From Paracoccaceae bacterium (GTDB taxonomy: Bacteria > Pseudomonadota > Alphaproteobacteria > Rhodobacterales > Rhodobacteraceae): a stretch of 13,383 nt of DNA. The translations under genes and the position numbers were made by a program. Where the stretch lies: the NCBI GenBank assembly GCA_018647275.1, contig JABGTH010000230.1:1-13383 (forward strand), in the 5' to 3' direction. Shown in pieces: positions 7,064 to 13,383 of the stretch (positions are counted from its first letter, which is position 1; every line of letters starts with the position of its first letter). The notes beneath the pieces were generated by a model. The model was given only the letters and a program-made list of their open reading frames with translations. It searched no databases and was not told the origin of the DNA.

Positions 7064-8512
7064 TTAGTCTGGATCAGTGTTAAAGATCAAACGCTCGTCA
7101 CATGGTGCAACACGCAAAATGTTTGTGCTGCCTGGAACGTTGAACGGTACACCCGCGGTCACAACGATTTGGTCTTTCTCAGTCGCCAAACCTTCAGCGC
7201 GTGCAGCACTTGCAGCGCTTACAACGGCACCCTTAAAGCGATCCATGTTGCCAGTCAGGACACAGTTCGTACCCCAAGTCAGGGCCAGACGACGTGCGGT
7301 ATTCACCAATGGCGTCATCGCGATGATTGGAACCCGTGGGCGTTCACGTGCAGTCAACAACGCAGTTGTTCCACTTTGAGTAAAGCAGCAAATTGCTTTA
7401 ATGTCTGTTGTTTCCGCAATTTCACGGGCTGCAGATACGATACCAACAGCAACCGAGCGGTGTTCAACAACACGGCTCGCTTCAATAATCTCGCGGTATG
7501 TTGGATCTTGTTCAACTTCGCGTGCGACGTTGTCCATTGTTTGCACAGCCTCGATTGGGAAATCGCCAGCAGCACTTTCAGCGCTGAGCATCACAGCGTC
7601 AGCCCCTTCATAAATCGCAGTTGCAACATCGGAGACCTCTGCGCGTGTTGGCATTGGGCTTTCGATCATGCTTTCCAGCATCTGGGTTGCAACGATTACT
7701 GGCTTAGCGGCCGCACGACACATACGGATCAAACGTTTTTGAATCGGTGGTACGTTCTGTACCGGCAGCTCAACACCCAAATCGCCACGAGCAACCATGA
7801 TGCCATCACTGACAGCTAGGATGTCTTCAAAGCGGTCGACTGCATTTGGTTTTTCAATCTTGGACAAGATCGCAGCACGGCCTTGAACCATCCCGCGGGC
7901 TTCCTCAACGTCAGCTGCGCGCTGAACGAAAGACAACGCCAACCAGTCCACACCCAACTCACAAACAAATTCCAAATCAGCACGGTCTTTGCCCGACAAC
8001 GCGGCCAACGGAAGCTCAACGTCGGGAACGTTCACGCCCTTACGGTTTGAAATTTGGCCGCCATTGATGACAACGCAATCAGCAAAGTCTTTGCCACATT
8101 CTTCAACCTTCAAACGGATTTTGCCGTCGTTCACCAACAGGCTTGCGCCCGCTTCAAGCGCTTGGAAAATCTCAGGGTGCGGTAGGCAAACGCGGTTGAT
8201 GTCGCCCTCAGCTGGGTCAAGATCGAGACGGAACTTTTCGCCGTTTACCAGCATTTCGCCTTCTTCCGCAGCAAACATACCAACACGCAACTTCGGACCC
8301 TGAAGGTCGGCGAGGATGCCAATTGTGCTGTTCAAATCCGCTTCAACCTTGCGAATAATCGCGTGCTTTTCGGAAATCTCAGGGTGGCTACCGTGAGACA
8401 TATTCAAACGAAACACATCCGCGCCCGCCTCGTGAAGTGCCCGAATTGTTTCATATGTTTCGGATGCTGGACCTAAAGTGGCCACGACTTTCACATTGCG
8501 CAGACGTCTCAT
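7064..8512 (-). CDS. pyk: Pyruvate kinase
   Basis: Pyruvate kinase converts phosphoenolpyruvate and ADP to pyruvate and ATP, the last step of lower glycolysis. The 482-residue product is full length. Visible landmarks are RLNMSHG at 35-41 (nucleotide and substrate binding arginine and asparagine), LADLQGPKLRVG at 68-78, and SKIEKP with catalytic K218 inside the family signature. The metal-site segment MVARGDLGVE lies at 239-248, the ATQMLESM loop follows, and AVMLSAESAAGDFP stands where many enzymes have MLSGETAAG. The ATG at 8512 has GAGGA about ten bases upstream. The gene has its own divergent promoter region facing the DUF1244 gene. No other glycolytic gene is nearby. Confidence 0.98.
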   Translation of the reverse strand: MRRLRNVKVVATLGPASETYETIRALHEAGADVFRLNMSHGSHPEISEKHAIIRKVEADLNSTIGILADLQGPKLRVGMFAAEEGEMLVNGEKFRLDLDPAEGDINRVCLPHPEIFQALEAGASLLVNDGKIRLKVEECGKDFADCVVINGGQISNRKGVNVPDVELPLAALSGKDRADLEFVCELGVDWLALSFVQRAADVEEARGMVQGRAAILSKIEKPNAVDRFEDILAVSDGIMVARGDLGVELPVQNVPPIQKRLIRMCRAAAKPVIVATQMLESMIESPMPTRAEVSDVATAIYEGADAVMLSAESAAGDFPIEAVQTMDNVAREVEQDPTYREIIEASRVVEHRSVAVGIVSAAREIAETTDIKAICCFTQSGTTALLTARERPRVPIIAMTPLVNTARRLALTWGTNCVLTGNMDRFKGAVVSAASAARAEGLATEKDQIVVTAGVPFNVPGSTNILRVAPCDERLIFNTDPD

Positions 8513-8561
8513 GCTGGGGGATTCCTCGTTTTTAACTTATGTTACCGCTATCATTTGGGCG

Positions 8562-8590
8562 CTTATCACCCAATTCCCTTTCGGAAGCAA
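8562..8590 (-). promoter_or_regulatory. pyk: Possible pyk promoter
   Basis: On the minus strand TTGCTT (8590-8585) is separated by 17 bases from GATAAG (8567-8562), about 50 bases upstream of the pyk start codon. The spacing is ideal and the match to consensus is moderate. The -10 overlaps a TTGGG-N9-CCCAA inverted repeat at 8555-8573, which could also bind a regulator. Confidence 0.3.
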
Positions 8591-8591
8591 C

Positions 8592-8621
8592 TCACCTAAA
8601 ACCTATGATGAAATTAGGTGA
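8592..8621. promoter_or_regulatory. 8-bp inverted repeat, possible operator
   Basis: TCACCTAA at 8592-8599 and TTAGGTGA at 8614-8621 form a perfect inverted repeat with a 14-base spacer. It lies in the region between divergent pyk and the DUF1244 gene, directly upstream of the candidate pyk -35. A perfect 8-bp dyad at helical-turn-like spacing (centre to centre 22 bases) suggests binding by a dimeric regulator. It could alternatively be a weak RNA hairpin. The regulator is unknown. Confidence 0.4.
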
Positions 8622-8719
8622 AACTTCTATGACTAATTCAATGTAAGGGCCCCATGGGCTATTCATTTAGACATAAGATCACCCAACACCTGAACAGAAT
8701 CGCAAAAGGATCAAATCAT

Positions 8720-9016
8720 ATGGACGCTCAAACACAGCTCGAAATCGAAGCCGCCGCTTTCCGCCGGATGCGCCAACACCTGATGCAAGACCGCGCCGAT
8801 GTACAAAACATCGACATGATGAACCTGTCAGGCTTTTGCCGCAACTGCTTGTCACGTTGGTATCAAGAGGCTGCAAACGAACGCGGCATTGAGATGAGCA
8901 AAGACGAAGGCCGCGAGGCGTTCTACGGCATGACCATGGACGAGTGGAAAGCCAACTATCAGACCGAGGCGACAGGTGAGCAGCAAGCGAAATTCACCGA
9001 GACCCACAAAGACTAA
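8720..9016 (+). CDS. DUF1244 family protein
   Basis: The product is a 98-residue, probably cytosolic, helical protein of the DUF1244 family (PF06844), whose biochemical role is not established. The conserved centre MMNLSGFCRNCLSRWYQEAANERG at about 33-56 carries the C-x-x-C pair C40/C43. A second conserved block, GREAFYGMTMDEWKANYQTEAT, lies at about 64-85. There is no signal peptide or membrane segment. The frame is open 22 codons further upstream. The ATG at 8720 is chosen because AAAAGGA precedes it at nine bases and the product then matches the family length. It is divergent from pyk and convergent with the D-amino-acid operon, with which it shares a bidirectional terminator. Confidence 0.9.
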   Translation: MDAQTQLEIEAAAFRRMRQHLMQDRADVQNIDMMNLSGFCRNCLSRWYQEAANERGIEMSKDEGREAFYGMTMDEWKANYQTEATGEQQAKFTETHKD

Positions 9017-9021
9017 AAGCA

Positions 9022-9053
9022 AAAGGGGCCGTGCATTGCAGCACCGCCCCCTT
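9022..9053 (-). terminator. Bidirectional terminator between DUF1244 gene and dat
   Basis: AAAGGGGCCGTGC pairs with GCACCGCCCCCTT around an ATTGCA loop, giving a GC-rich stem with one C-C mismatch. Read on the minus strand the stem is followed by TTTTGCTTTT, a good tail for ending the dgcN-dgcA-dat transcript. Read on the plus strand it follows the DUF1244 stop by a few bases and could end that transcript, though the T-run there is poor. Confidence 0.7.
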
Positions 9054-9060
9054 CAAATAC

Positions 9061-9089
9061 CGTGGGGCGGGGTTCACCCCGTCGCCACG
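9061..9089. repeat. Long GC-rich hairpin after dat
   Basis: CGTGGGGCGGGG and CCCCGTCGCCACG form a 12-bp stem with one bulged base and one G-T wobble around a TTCA loop. It begins two bases after the dat stop codon and lies next to the terminator. It has no T-tail of its own, so it may protect the 3' end of the mRNA or be a copy of a dispersed palindromic element. The core GGCGGGGTTCACCCC looks like sequence that could recur in this group of genomes, but I cannot confirm copies. Confidence 0.6.
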
Positions 9090-9090
9090 A

Positions 9091-9951
9091 TCAAATCGCT
9101 TTTTTCATACTCTCATCAAGATAGATTTCGCGCAGACGCTTAGACACATTGCCCGGCGTTCCATCGCCAATCATTGCGCCATCAATCTCGACCACACCAT
9201 TCACGAACATGGTTGCTGACGTGATAAATGCTTCATCTGCACCCTGCGCTTCTTCGATGGTGAAGTTGCGTTCCTCCACTTCCATCTGCGCCTCTTTGGC
9301 AAAACGCAAAACAGCTGCGCGGGTGATCCCGTGCAAGATGTCGTTCGACAATGCGCGCGTAATGATCCGATTACCTTTAACAATATAGGCGTTGTTGGAT
9401 GTACCTTCAGTCACCTGACCGTCCTCAACCAACCACGCATCGTCACAACCCGCAGTCTTTGCCATCATTTTACCCATAGACGGGTAAAGCAACTGAACGG
9501 TCTTGATGTCACGACGGCCCCAACGCTCGTCCGCAATTGAAATCACTTTGATGCCATTCTTTGACGCGGCACTCTCGGTCACGCCCGGCTTGGATTGGGT
9601 GAACAACACAACGGTGCAAGGTGTCGTCTCTGGATCAGGAAATACAAAATCACGATCCGCAGGCGCGCCGCGGGTGATTTGCAGATATACGCCACCCTCA
9701 ACAACATCGTTCAACGACACCAACTCACGGTGCACCGTCAACAGGTCTTCTTTGGAAATCGGGTTCTTCATACCCAACTCAGTCAAAGAACGTTCCAAAC
9801 GCACCGCATGACCATCAAAGTCCACCAGTTTGCCGTCCAGAACAGAGGTCACTTCATAAACGCCATCGGCCATTAGGAACCCACGGTCAAAGATCGACAC
9901 CTTGGCTTCATTTTCCGGTAGGTATTCGCCGTTCAAATATACAGTCCGCAT
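9091..9951 (-). CDS. dat: D-amino-acid transaminase, PLP fold type IV
   Basis: This is a class IV aminotransferase, expected to move amino groups between D-amino acids and 2-oxo acids (for example D-Ala plus 2-oxoglutarate to pyruvate plus D-Glu) in the cytoplasm. With the chosen start it has 286 residues. It opens MRTVYLNGEYLPENEAKVSIFDRGFLMADGVYE, a strong family pattern. Catalytic K150 lies in RRDIKTVQLL, and the PLP-contacting E182 lies in VTEGTSNNAYIV. The substrate loop TRGAPADRDFVFP lacks the R-x-H of the Bacillus enzyme, so specificity may differ. An ATG at 9960 overlaps the dgcA stop as ATGA, giving three extra residues. The ATG at 9951 is preferred because GGGGA lies eight bases before it and the family begins MRTVY. 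Either way it is translationally coupled to dgcA. A branched-chain or R-amine transaminase is less likely. Confidence 0.88.
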   Translation of the reverse strand: MRTVYLNGEYLPENEAKVSIFDRGFLMADGVYEVTSVLDGKLVDFDGHAVRLERSLTELGMKNPISKEDLLTVHRELVSLNDVVEGGVYLQITRGAPADRDFVFPDPETTPCTVVLFTQSKPGVTESAASKNGIKVISIADERWGRRDIKTVQLLYPSMGKMMAKTAGCDDAWLVEDGQVTEGTSNNAYIVKGNRIITRALSNDILHGITRAAVLRFAKEAQMEVEERNFTIEEAQGADEAFITSATMFVNGVVEIDGAMIGDGTPGNVSKRLREIYLDESMKKAI

Positions 9952-9956
9952 CTGTC

Positions 9957-10922
9957 TCATCCCCACAGTGTTGCTGATGGCGGGTGCACACCAGCGTTGT
10001 CAAAAATCAAAGGTTCATCGCGGTCTTCGGCCAACAAGAGCGGGCCGTCAAGGTCAACAAAGGACGCACCTTGTGCAACGAGGGTCGCCGGTGCCATCGC
10101 AAGTGAGCTGCCAACCATGCAACCAACCATAACTTCATAGCCCTGTGCGATGGCCGCATCGCGCAGGGCAAGCGCCTCAGTTAACCCGCCGGTTTTGTCC
10201 AGCTTAATGTTCACGACATCATATTTGCCTTTTAAATCCGCAAGGCTTGAACGGTCATGGCATGACTCGTCCGCACAAACAGGCACAGGACGCTGCATCC
10301 CCAAAAGGGCATGATCTTCACCTGCAGGCAACGGTTGTTCCACTAACTCAACGCCCAAGCGCACCAAATGCGGCGCGAGGTCAGCATAAACCTCAGCAGA
10401 CCATCCCTCATTCGCATCTACAATAATTGTAGACTTAGGGGCCCCCGCACGCACGGCTTCGAGGCGGGGCATGTCATCAGGGGTACCCAACTTAATCTTC
10501 AACAACGGGCGAAACGCATGAAGGGCTGCCTGCGCTTTCATCGCCTCAGGGGTGTCCAAAGACAACGTATAGGCCGTAATCTCAGGACCCGGGGCCTCAA
10601 GGCCCGCCAACTCCCAAACAGGATTTCCTGCACGCTTGGCTTCCAAATCCCACAACGCACAATCCACAGCGTTGCGCGCCGCTCCTGCAGGCAAAAGATC
10701 ATACAAATCGAACCGCGAAAATGCGTCAGGCAAACCCGTGATTTCATCCGTCACAGACTGAAGGCTTTCGCCGTATCGGGCATAGGGCAAACATTCGCCC
10801 CAGCCGACATGCTGTCCATCACTTAACTTAACGGTCAAAACTTGCGCTTCGGTACGCGACCCACGCGCAATGGTAAAAACCTGCGCCAACTTAAACACGT
10901 CCCGCGTCACATCAATCTGCAT
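9957..10922 (-). CDS. dgcA: N-acetyl-D-glutamate racemase (enolase superfamily)
   Basis: DgcA belongs to the dipeptide-epimerase branch of the enolase superfamily. In the D-glutamate pathway of marine bacteria it interconverts N-acetyl-D-Glu and N-acetyl-L-Glu. The 321-residue product has an N-terminal capping domain (to about 110) and a barrel carrying the expected catalytic set. K142 and K144 lie in LLKIKLG, the metal ligands are D169 (VDANEGW), E195 (LVEQPL) and D218 (CADESCH), and the opposite-face base is K240 (VNIKLDKTGG). On sequence alone it could be called an L-Ala-D/L-Glu epimerase. The DgcN gene directly upstream decides for DgcA. The ATG at 10922 has a weak GGGTGG site. The stop overlaps or abuts the transaminase start. 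Confidence 0.9.
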   Translation of the reverse strand: MQIDVTRDVFKLAQVFTIARGSRTEAQVLTVKLSDGQHVGWGECLPYARYGESLQSVTDEITGLPDAFSRFDLYDLLPAGAARNAVDCALWDLEAKRAGNPVWELAGLEAPGPEITAYTLSLDTPEAMKAQAALHAFRPLLKIKLGTPDDMPRLEAVRAGAPKSTIIVDANEGWSAEVYADLAPHLVRLGVELVEQPLPAGEDHALLGMQRPVPVCADESCHDRSSLADLKGKYDVVNIKLDKTGGLTEALALRDAAIAQGYEVMVGCMVGSSLAMAPATLVAQGASFVDLDGPLLLAEDRDEPLIFDNAGVHPPSATLWG

Positions 10923-10942
10923 GAGCCCACCCGTTCATCTTA

Positions 10943-10976
10943 CAAAATAAACTCCCCCCAGAGGGTCCGGAAGGAG
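10943..10976 (-). terminator. Terminator-like hairpin between dgcN and dgcA
   Basis: On the minus strand CTCCTTCC pairs with GGGGGGAG (six Watson-Crick and two T-G pairs) around a nine-base loop and is followed at once by TTTATTTTG. It lies in the 70-base gap between dgcN and dgcA. This is the structure of an intrinsic terminator of moderate strength. Because dgcA lacks an obvious separate promoter, it more likely acts as a partial terminator that gives more dgcN than dgcA-dat message, or stabilises a dgcN 3' end. Confidence 0.5.
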
Positions 10977-10992
10977 CAAAAGTATTTTAGCT

Positions 10993-11994
10993 TTAAAGTG
11001 CAGCCAAAGCATCCGCCAAACGCTCAGCGCCAAAACGATATGGATCAACCGCTGGCAGACCCATCTCGGCTTCAACTCTCACCAAATAAGCAAGCGCTTC
11101 TTCCTCGGACAAATGCTGCGTATTGACCGCGATACCTACAACCTGACATTCAGGATTGCCAACCCGCGCCAAAGGCAACGCAAGGTCCGCAACTTGCTGC
11201 ATTGTTGGTGGGGTGTATTCCGGCAAACCGCGCATGTGCTCGCGCGTTGGTTCGTGGCACAGGATCAAAGCATCAGGCTGACCACCGTGGATCAACGCCA
11301 TCGTCACACCAGAATATGACACGTGAAACAAAGACCCTTGGCCCTCAATGACGTCCCAGTGATCATCATCATTTGGTGGGGTCAGATACTCAACCGAACC
11401 CGCCATAAAATCCGCAACAACTGCATCGAGCGGCACACCGTCGCCAGTGATCAAAATACCTGTCTGACCCGTTGCACGAAATGTAGACTTCATGCCCTTG
11501 GCCTGCATAGCTTTGTCCAATGCCAATGCCGTGTACATCTTACCAACAGAACAATCTGTGCCTACAGCCAAGACGCGCTTACCAGAGCGCTTCTTGCCGG
11601 ATGCGATTGGGTAATCAACCGATGCAATACGCACGTCGTGCAATTCGCGGCCATTCGCTTCAGCAGCTGCAACCAGATCAGCTTCATCAGCCAGAAGGTT
11701 GTGCAGGCCAGACGCAAGGTCGTAGCCCATGTTCAACGCTTCAATCAGGATTTCTTTCCACGCAGCAGAGATAATGCCGCCACGGTTTGCAACGCCAATA
11801 ACAAGCGTCTTTGCGCCAGCAGCTTGCGCCTCAGCCAAAGTCATGTCGCTCAAACCAACGTCAGCGCCACAGCCATCCATACGGAATTGTGCGACAGCGT
11901 TGTCAGGGCGCCAGTCTTTAATGCCTTGCGCAACTTTTGCAGCCAATTGGTCAGGCGCGTCGCCCAAGAACAGAAGATAAGGTGTTTTGATCAT
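10993..11994 (-). CDS. dgcN: D-glutamate N-acetyltransferase (DUF1611)
   Basis: DgcN is the DUF1611-family enzyme that acetylates D-glutamate with acetyl-CoA, making the substrate of DgcA. The 333-residue product shows the family layout. An N-terminal alpha/beta domain (MIKTPYLLFLGDAPDQLAAKV, then VIGVANRGGIISAAW near 65-79) is followed by a P-loop domain starting VLAVGTDCSVGKMYTALAL, with GTDCSVGKM at 145-153. Further conserved stretches are TGQTGILITGDGVPLDAVVADF, VIEGQGSLFHVSYSGV and LCHEPTREHMRGLP. The frame runs five codons further upstream to a TTG, but the ATG at 11994 fits the family N-terminus and has GGGAG at nine bases. It is the first gene of the dgcN-dgcA-dat operon and is divergent from mcl1. 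No deacetylase or dgc regulator gene is in view. Confidence 0.9.
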   Translation of the reverse strand: MIKTPYLLFLGDAPDQLAAKVAQGIKDWRPDNAVAQFRMDGCGADVGLSDMTLAEAQAAGAKTLVIGVANRGGIISAAWKEILIEALNMGYDLASGLHNLLADEADLVAAAEANGRELHDVRIASVDYPIASGKKRSGKRVLAVGTDCSVGKMYTALALDKAMQAKGMKSTFRATGQTGILITGDGVPLDAVVADFMAGSVEYLTPPNDDDHWDVIEGQGSLFHVSYSGVTMALIHGGQPDALILCHEPTREHMRGLPEYTPPTMQQVADLALPLARVGNPECQVVGIAVNTQHLSEEEALAYLVRVEAEMGLPAVDPYRFGAERLADALAAL

Positions 11995-12009
11995 TGCAGA
12001 TGCTCCCAA

Positions 12010-12279
12010 GAATACGTTTCCATAGTAATTTCAGCGAAATTTAGTGGAACTTCATTCTTTTCACCCCTTTACTTGCACTTAATGTCGAAGAATCGAGCGT
12101 ATTCTGATAAAAATAGCAAAGATTCCACCGCTCACTCCAATCCAGGGCGACTCATTCCATCTCTCGCCCGACTTTGAGCAGACGAAAATTCCACCTTGCA
12201 GCCCGTAAGGTAATTTAATAACTAACAAACATCCAGATTCGTAACATTATTGCAAAAACCTCTCCGAAAGGTGCCCGTC
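12010..12279. promoter_or_regulatory. Divergent control region of dgcN operon and mcl1
   Basis: This AT-rich, gene-free stretch must contain both divergent promoters. I see no convincing -35/-10 pair. Features visible are a perfect AATTTC-AGC-GAAATT dyad at 12027-12041 in the dgcN leader, the octamer ATTCCACC at 12122-12129 and again at 12188-12195 in the same orientation, and the inverted hexamer GTGGAA at 12044-12049. The two octamers begin 66 bases apart, about six helical turns, which would suit one regulator bound at two sites. A role in shared control is inference. Confidence 0.35.
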
Positions 12280-13236
12280 ATGAGCTTCCGCATTCAACCC
12301 ACAGCTCCCACACGCCCAAACCGGTGCCAGTTGTTTGGCCCAGGCTCAAACACCAAACTGTTCGCGAAAATGGCAGCCTCTGCTGCGGATGTGATTAATC
12401 TTGACCTCGAGGACTCAGTTGCCCCTTCAGACAAAGACATCGCCCGCCAGAATGTCATTGAGGCGATAAACACAATCGATTGGGGCACCAAAACACTGTC
12501 CGTACGCATCAATAGCCTCGACACCCCTTATTGGTATCGCGATGTGGTTGACCTACTGGAACAAGCCGGCGAGCGCCTTGATCAAATCATGATCCCCAAG
12601 GTCGGATGCGCTGCAGATGTGTATGCTGTCGATGCTTTGGTCACAGCTATTGAGGCCGCAAAGGGGCGCACCAAACGCATTTCCTTTGAAGTGATCATCG
12701 AATCCGCCGCGGGCCTGACCCACGTCGAAGAAATCGCAGCCTCTTCACCACGCCTGCAAGCGATGAGCCTTGGAGCCGCAGATTTTGCTGCCTCCATGGG
12801 CATGCAAACAACGGGCATCGGAGGCACCCAAGACGACTATTACATGCTGCAAGGCGAACAAAAACATTGGTCGGACCCGTGGCACTGGGCCCAAGCCGCC
12901 ATTGTTGCTGCCTGTCGCACCTACGGCATCTTGCCCGTCGACGGCCCCTTCGGCGACTTCTCTGATGACGAAGGGTTCCGCGCCCAAGCACGTCGCTCCG
13001 CTACATTAGGCATGGTTGGAAAATGGGCGATCCACCCAAAACAAATAGGCCTTGCGAACGAAGTCTTCACCCCCTCCGCCGAAGCCGTTGCAGAGGCACG
13101 CGAAATTTTGGCCGCGATGCAAACAGCAACCGAAAACGGCGAAGGTGCCACTGTTTACAAGGGCCGTCTTGTGGACATTGCGTCCATTAAACAAGCTGAA
13201 GTGATCGTGCGCCAATCGAAAATGATCAACGGCTAA
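12280..13236 (+). CDS. mcl1: L-malyl-CoA/beta-methylmalyl-CoA lyase
   Basis: Mcl1 reversibly splits (3S)-malyl-CoA to acetyl-CoA and glyoxylate and beta-methylmalyl-CoA to propionyl-CoA and glyoxylate, in the ethylmalonyl-CoA pathway used by Rhodobacteraceae lacking isocitrate lyase. The 318-residue product is an HpcH/HpaI (CitE-like) TIM barrel, full length and very close to the Rhodobacter enzyme as I recall it. Key residues are visible: R76 (SVRINSLDTP), E141 (FEVIIESAAG), D168 (SLGAADFAASMGM), plus IHPKQIGLANEVF near the C-terminus and the acyl-CoA lid end YKGRLVDIASIKQAEVI. The frame extends ten codons upstream; the ATG at 12280 is chosen from the family N-terminus MSFRIQP and GAAAGG upstream. 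Related citrate lyase beta subunits and the Mcl2 malyl-CoA thioesterase are less likely given this near-identity. Confidence 0.95.
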   Translation: MSFRIQPTAPTRPNRCQLFGPGSNTKLFAKMAASAADVINLDLEDSVAPSDKDIARQNVIEAINTIDWGTKTLSVRINSLDTPYWYRDVVDLLEQAGERLDQIMIPKVGCAADVYAVDALVTAIEAAKGRTKRISFEVIIESAAGLTHVEEIAASSPRLQAMSLGAADFAASMGMQTTGIGGTQDDYYMLQGEQKHWSDPWHWAQAAIVAACRTYGILPVDGPFGDFSDDEGFRAQARRSATLGMVGKWAIHPKQIGLANEVFTPSAEAVAEAREILAAMQTATENGEGATVYKGRLVDIASIKQAEVIVRQSKMING

Positions 13237-13256
13237 CGCCGACGTGATTGTTCAAA

Positions 13257-13271
13257 TCAGATAACATCTGA
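13257..13271. repeat. Short perfect hairpin after mcl1
   Basis: TCAGAT-AAC-ATCTGA is a perfect six-base stem with a three-base loop, 21 bases after the mcl1 stop codon. No T-run follows on either strand, so it is at best a weak 3'-end structure. The remaining bases to the window edge hold no supported gene. Confidence 0.3.
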
Positions 13272-13383
13272 GAGACTGGGAGCTTCACATAGTGTTGAGG
13301 CCCTCATGAGTTTTCTTATTCCACTGCTCACCACTGGCCTTCGTCAGTTTCACTGCCCACACGGACGAAAACCTAGCGCCGCG

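Noticed and set aside
8654..8719. N-terminal extension of the DUF1244 protein
   Set aside because: No ribosome binding site precedes the ATG at 8654, while the ATG at 8720 has AAAAGGA and gives the usual family length.
11323..12177. 284-residue plus-strand open frame opposite dgcN and its promoter region
   Set aside because: It lies antisense to dgcN with low-complexity, Cys/Arg/His-rich translation and no motifs. It is a shadow frame.
12250..12257. TTGCAAAA before mcl1 as a PccR/RamB-type acyl-CoA regulator site
   Set aside because: Only one half-site is present and it lies close to the start codon. A partner TTTGCAAA element is not seen.
13285..13383. Frames open to the window edge on both strands after mcl1 (a minus frame ending at 13285 and a plus ATG at 13306)
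   Set aside because: Both are about 30 codons or shorter, have no recognisable family, and are expected by chance. The window edge prevents a decision.
1..13383. CRISPR arrays, tRNA or rRNA genes, insertion sequences, phage or toxin-antitoxin genes
   Set aside because: I looked for regular repeats, transposase or integrase motifs and tRNA-like folds on both strands and saw none. The window reads as core genome with local decay.

Overview
The window comes from an alphaproteobacterium, very probably a marine Rhodobacteraceae (Roseobacter-group) species with a moderate GC content. The evidence is the gene content: a PheS/PheT pair with a gene between them, RsgA with a long lysine-rich tail, a 318-residue Mcl1-type L-malyl-CoA/beta-methylmalyl-CoA lyase with the residues known from Rhodobacter, and a DgcN/DgcA D-glutamate module. 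The genus cannot be fixed from the sequence alone.

Layout. (1) 37-6666 is a translation block: pheT, pheS, rplT and rpmI on the minus strand, with rsgA inserted on the plus strand between rplT and pheS. Two dead genes lie inside this block. One is a secreted LpqC/PHB-depolymerase-like esterase between pheS and pheT, broken by one frameshift and one stop codon. The other is the first ~50 codons of an MFS transporter, left between rsgA and rplT. (2) 6667-9016 holds the rpmI leader, a possible 45-codon membrane peptide downstream of pyk, pyk itself (minus), and a divergent DUF1244 gene (plus). An 8-bp inverted repeat lies in the divergent promoter region. (3) 9022-12009 holds a minus-strand operon, dgcN-dgcA-D-amino-acid transaminase, ending in two tandem hairpins that it shares with the convergent DUF1244 gene. 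(4) 12010-13236 holds a divergent control region and mcl1 (plus).

How the genes fit together. PheS/PheT, L35, L20 and RsgA all serve translation or ribosome assembly. DgcN and DgcA are known from marine bacteria as a D-glutamate catabolic route: D-Glu is N-acetylated, the N-acetyl-D-Glu is racemised to N-acetyl-L-Glu, and this gives L-Glu. A class IV transaminase translationally linked to dgcA could feed D-Glu into that route from D-Ala and other D-amino acids, which is reasonable for a bacterium living on peptidoglycan-derived material. Mcl1, divergent from this operon, makes or splits C4/C5 acyl-CoA thioesters in the ethylmalonyl-CoA pathway for acetate assimilation. The two units may share control, but that is inference.

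Most of the window is ordinary core genome. The items most worth a second look are the dgcN-dgcA-dat operon with a terminator-like hairpin between its first two genes, the decaying esterase that separates pheS from pheT, the MFS remnant, and several precise hairpins or inverted repeats in the short intergenic regions.
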